Shown here: positions 13,475-14,324 of the stretch, one piece after another
Layout: every line of letters begins with the position of its first letter
How positions within the stretch are numbered: position 1 is the first letter of the stretch
Source of the DNA: JBGTLW01 sp041743835
Lineage (GTDB): Bacteria > Planctomycetota > Phycisphaerae > Phycisphaerales > Phycisphaeraceae
Direction of reading: 5' to 3'
NCBI GenBank assembly: GCA_041743835.1
Contig: JBGTLW010000367.1
Span: forward strand, 1 to 14,324
Length of the DNA stretch: 14,324 nt
Position numbers and translations under genes: made by a program
The notes under the pieces: generated by a model
The model's database searches: none
The model's input: the letters and a program-made list of their open reading frames with translations, nothing else
Told to the model about the DNA's origin: nothing

Positions 13475-14236
13475 TTATGGGTAATCAGGTGGGTTATTGT
13501 TTCCTCCGGCAACATTGGCGATCGGAACTCGTCCACCTTTTGCGTATTGTATTGCCCATGCGGCCGTCGAACTGCTACAAATGCACTTCCTCGCAAAGGT
13601 GTTGCCACGTCCAAACAGAAGGTTCATTTCCGAATACACAGCTTCAAAGGTCATGGGGCCAGGGCTCTGGCCGCTTATGACGATATCCATACAGTCAATT
13701 ACTTTGTAACCGTCATAGGGAGCAGTATTGCCCCACCGATAATTGACATTTGGTGCTGCGAGGTCGGTGTCGCCAAACACCTTCGCGCCAGGTTGTATTC
13801 TCTGCCATCCACCGCCAGCACCACTGATGTATACCCAGTGGCTAATATCAGATTTATTATGAACATACAATCCTGTTGGGTCACTATGTCTGATTGGGCT
13901 TGCGCGATACGGAAGGTACAGATTCATACCATCGGTATATTGAACTTGAGAAATCTCAGTTTTATGACCCTTCTGCACAGCAACGGAAGAGTGGCTTTCT
14001 GTCCATGCCGAATCAACAAGCGTCTCTGATTGTGTATCACGTTGCATGAACAACGTTGGCGTGAAGCTTCTGGCAAGCCTCACATCACCATAACCTACGG
14101 GAGCAAGGGCGGTCCCAGCCGGATCGCGCTGCATAAACCGTCCCATGCGGGTGTGTAGCATGGCGTTCGCATCGCAGGCGAGAAGCACGCAAAGAAGGCC
14201 GAATACGCTCAGAGCTAGTGTGGTACGGTTGTTCAT
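13475..14236 (-). CDS. secreted mini-RHS protein with unrecognised C-terminal domain
   Basis: This 253-residue protein keeps only the last part of an RHS core. ATG 14236 is preferred over TTG 14263; its ribosome site is modest (AGG, 6 bases). An N-terminal signal (MNNRTTLALSVFGLLCVLLAC) could be cut after ANA (25) or as a lipoprotein at C21 (LLAC). The core motif MGRFMQRDPAG (31-41) is separated by about 57 residues from YTDGMNLY (100-107), then SPIRHSDPTGLY (113-124); normally these are nearly adjacent. FMQRD is repeated at 63-67 inside the insertion. After DPTGL, where RHS toxins carry their variable tip, comes a 130-residue domain with WQRIQPG, YRWGN, YKVIDCMDIVISG, RKCIC (C218, C220) and an NNNPPDYP tail. 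I do not recognise this domain. Low G+C, and followed by a membrane gene. Confidence 0.75.
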   Translation of the reverse strand: MNNRTTLALSVFGLLCVLLACDANAMLHTRMGRFMQRDPAGTALAPVGYGDVRLARSFTPTLFMQRDTQSETLVDSAWTESHSSVAVQKGHKTEISQVQYTDGMNLYLPYRASPIRHSDPTGLYVHNKSDISHWVYISGAGGGWQRIQPGAKVFGDTDLAAPNVNYRWGNTAPYDGYKVIDCMDIVISGQSPGPMTFEAVYSEMNLLFGRGNTFARKCICSSSTAAWAIQYAKGGRVPIANVAGGNNNPPDYP

Positions 14237-14263
14237 CGTTAGCCTATCATCTTGGTGGAACAA

Positions 14264-14324
14264 TCATCGGGGATTATGCGGGTGTTTCAATTCCGGCGGG
14301 ACGGGTGGCAATGCCTTTTGCGCC
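14264..14324 (-). CDS. possible 3' end of a preceding minus-strand gene
   Basis: Two minus-strand frames stay open from the window edge to a stop just upstream of the mini-RHS gene. One ends at TGA 14264-14266 after AQKALPPVPPELKHPHNPR. The other ends at TAA 14274-14276 after GAKGIATRPAGIETPA. Either may be the tail of another gene, and the Pro-rich one recalls the Pro-rich tail of the mini-RHS protein. Too short to choose. Confidence 0.25.
   Translation of the reverse strand, partial: AQKALPPVPPELKHPHNPR

Noticed and set aside
13250..14029. 259-codon plus-strand frame opposite the mini-RHS gene
   Set aside because: The minus strand carries a signal peptide and RHS core motifs; the plus frame has no motif and crosses the gap between two minus-strand genes.
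1..14324. CRISPR array, tRNA, rRNA, transposase or insertion-sequence ends
   Set aside because: I looked for regular repeats, cloverleaf-like segments and terminal inverted repeats with a transposase and saw none; by eye, weak cases could be missed.

Overview
The window looks like a high-GC Planctomycetota chromosome, plausibly a Phycisphaerae-like marine lineage. The pointers are a DUF1570 gluzincin, a short secreted protein built on the last motif of an RHS core, a sulfatase-like N-terminal remnant beside a secreted clan GH-A glycosidase, and a PAS/GAF histidine kinase with NarL-type regulators. Shine-Dalgarno sites are usually clear. This assignment is an inference from gene families; there is no rRNA, tRNA or marker gene in the window. 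Composition is uneven: 4081-4140 is 44/60 G+C, 13681-13740 is 27/60 and 13081-13140 is 23/60.

Layout. 1-400 holds gene remnants: the tail of one reading frame, a sulfatase-like start that collapses after about 13 codons, and an open beta-rich stretch in another frame. 458-1753 (minus) is a secreted GH39-like glycosidase. 1907-6395 (all minus) is a signalling block: a 951-residue soluble sensor kinase overlapped by a receiver-only regulator, then, after a 540-base gap with its own candidate promoter and operator, a full NarL-type regulator. 6736-7227 (plus) is an unrecognised 163-residue protein.

7480-12310 reads as an envelope or general-stress block. It contains an exported protein with two PRC-barrel domains, a convergent DUF1570 peptidase-like protein with paired hairpins between the two, a plus-strand set of DUF1328, DUF883 (YqjD-like) and a YqjE/holin-like membrane protein, and a convergent short-chain dehydrogenase (SDR) that has lost about 65-70 residues of its Rossmann fold.

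12311-14324 is a lower-GC accessory end. It has a non-coding stretch with two operator-like palindromes, a small helical ORF of uncertain status, a 118-residue three-helix membrane protein, and directly upstream of it a secreted mini-RHS protein with an unrecognised C-terminal domain. This last pair has the order and topology of a toxin with its immunity protein, and is the best candidate for an undescribed system here. The kinase and regulators may control the stress block, but that rests only on proximity.
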